From Pelargonium cotyledonis (taxonomy: Eukaryota > Streptophyta > Magnoliopsida > Geraniales > Geraniaceae), in contig JAYMTA010001080.1 in NCBI GenBank assembly GCA_036897625.1, forward strand, positions 1-21,916: DNA of 21,916 bases. The letters are read 5' to 3'. Made by a program: the position numbers and the translations under genes. The notes under the pieces were generated by a model that saw only the letters and a program-made list of their open reading frames with translations, made no database searches and was not told the origin of the DNA. Shown in pieces: positions 20,969-21,916 of the stretch; within the stretch, counting starts at the first letter, position 1, and each line of letters opens with the position of its first letter.

Positions 20969-21797
20969 TAATTTTGTTTTAGTAGAATTAGCTGCTAAAT
21001 GATAACAAACTTCTTCTTCTTCCTTTTTTTTTCTGAAAACATTCATTTTGAAAAAAGTAACCCCAAGGGATAGTGACGCAGTTGACAACACAGTTTGCGT
21101 GATGAGAAAAGTGTTTGCTTTCGATTTCTGCTCAACATACTCATGGGAGAGGTGAAGACTGTGGACAAGTCTTGAATAAAAATTAGTATGAGTGTCTTAA
21201 AACGGTTTAAAAGTGTCAACCACGAGTGTGCGGACCCACTCAAAAACTCCATGATATACACCGAAAGAAGTAGGTATGTCTTTATTTATTTTATATTCAG
21301 TATATTTTACGGTGAAGACTTTAAAATCGTGTTTAAAAAAAGGAGACACCCTATTATTTATATAGTTATCATCGTTCGAGACTTTTTATACTTGCATTAA
21401 AGAATTAGTACCTCTTAGAGTAAGTGGGTAGTATTATGTAATTTTAAATTGAACTTTTAGGAGAGAATTACACCAAAGAAAAATCTATATGGTGAAAAAA
21501 GGTTAGAGGATCTTTGATCCAAATCCTAGCTTCTACAACTCAAATATTTACTTTTAAGTTTTATCATATCTTTAGTTAGATAAAAAAAAAAAAACGGATT
21601 TGATTTGCTTCATCTTTAACAATATTTAAATTAAAAAATAATTATTCTTTAAATAAAACAAGAGAAAAGTTCGTTTATTTTCAATACTAGACAAATTTTA
21701 TTTTTAATGGAATGATATGTAGATCAATAAACATGACGCAACAATTACAAATAATTACTGATTTATTAGAAAAATTTGTAATATCAAATATAATATT
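20969..21797. other. Gene-free AT-rich spacer with a possible SINE remnant
   Basis: No coding region is recognisable on either strand. At 21069-21127 a sequence with an A-box-like TAGTGACGCAGTTGAC and a B-box-like GCTTTCGATTTCTGC is followed by CATGGGAGAGG, a pattern seen in tRNA-like plant SINEs, but it is too diverged to be certain. The rest (from about 21270) is AT-rich and featureless. Confidence 0.4.
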
Positions 21798-21865
21798 CAC
21801 TCCGTCTCAAAATGAGTGTCTTGTTTTCTTTTGTAGTAAGTTAGTTGCATGAATTGTCAATAATA
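21798..21865 (-). mobile_element. Second Stowaway MITE end, partial or diverged
   Basis: CACTCCGTCTCAAAATGAG followed by TGTCTTGTTTTCTTTTG and, after a gap, GTTAGTTGCATGAATTG matches the right end of the element at 6613-6816 read on the minus strand (CCGTCACAAAATGAGTGTC, then TTAGTTTGTTATGCATGAAT). It is therefore the same family in the opposite orientation. The terminal CTCCCTCC is shortened and the partner end is not found before the window edge. Confidence 0.65.
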
Positions 21866-21879
21866 TCAATATAAACTGC

Positions 21880-21916
21880 AACATAGGTTCTTCTCTCTCT
21901 AGCTTTTAGGGTTTCC
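21880..21916 (+). promoter_or_regulatory. Likely 5' leader with telo-box at the window edge
   Basis: TTCTTCTCTCTCTAGC runs into TTTTAGGGTTTCC. A CT-rich tract followed by the telo-box AGGGTTT is typical of the transcription-start region of plant housekeeping and ribosome-related genes. The gene itself would lie to the right of the window. Confidence 0.35.

Noticed and set aside
1..21916. Operon, CRISPR, defence island or biosynthetic cluster
   Set aside because: Spliced plant nuclear genes with unrelated functions and separate promoters; no array or clustered pathway enzymes seen.

Overview
The window is nuclear DNA from a flowering plant, probably a eudicot. The genes are broken into many short exons by AT-rich GT-AG introns, the protein families are plant-specific (a DUF26 receptor kinase, a plastid DnaJ-ferredoxin protein, a plastid SirB, a plant GT14/DUF266 enzyme), and the spacers hold plant-type small transposons. 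The species cannot be fixed from the sequence alone. There is no bacterial, organellar or viral character, no CRISPR array, and no tRNA or rRNA gene that I can support.

Layout, left to right. (1) 1-2331, plus: the 3' part of a cysteine-rich receptor-like kinase, cut by the window edge. (2) 3424-7312, minus: an unrecognised small multi-exon membrane protein; most exons are clear, but two 5' junctions are not. One intron holds a complete Stowaway-type MITE and degraded repeats. (3) 7897-9498, plus: a plastid DnaJ protein with a ferredoxin-like 4Fe-4S domain, six exons, 293 aa. (4) 10229-12063, minus: sirohydrochlorin ferrochelatase SIRB, six exons, 207 aa with transit peptide. (5) 13502-19442, plus: a core-2/I-branching (GT14) glycosyltransferase-like protein, eleven exons, 370 aa. 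(6) 19443-21916: gene-free, TE-rich DNA with a 5'-truncated LINE tail flanked by 10-bp repeats, a 334-bp Mutator-like MITE with a 9-bp target duplication, a possible SINE, and a second, diverged Stowaway end. The last bases look like the 5' leader of a gene outside the window.

Genes 2/3 and 4/5 are divergent pairs, while genes 3/4 are convergent. I see no operon or dedicated system. The only functional theme is that two neighbouring plastid proteins both carry iron-sulfur cysteine motifs; this may be chance. The most useful leads are the unnamed membrane protein, a near-palindromic ACGNYGTCGT-type motif found upstream of three genes, upstream ORFs before two start codons, and several well-bounded transposon insertions. 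Exon boundaries were placed by hand from splice consensus, reading-frame continuity and remembered family sequence. They are self-consistent but not confirmed by transcripts.
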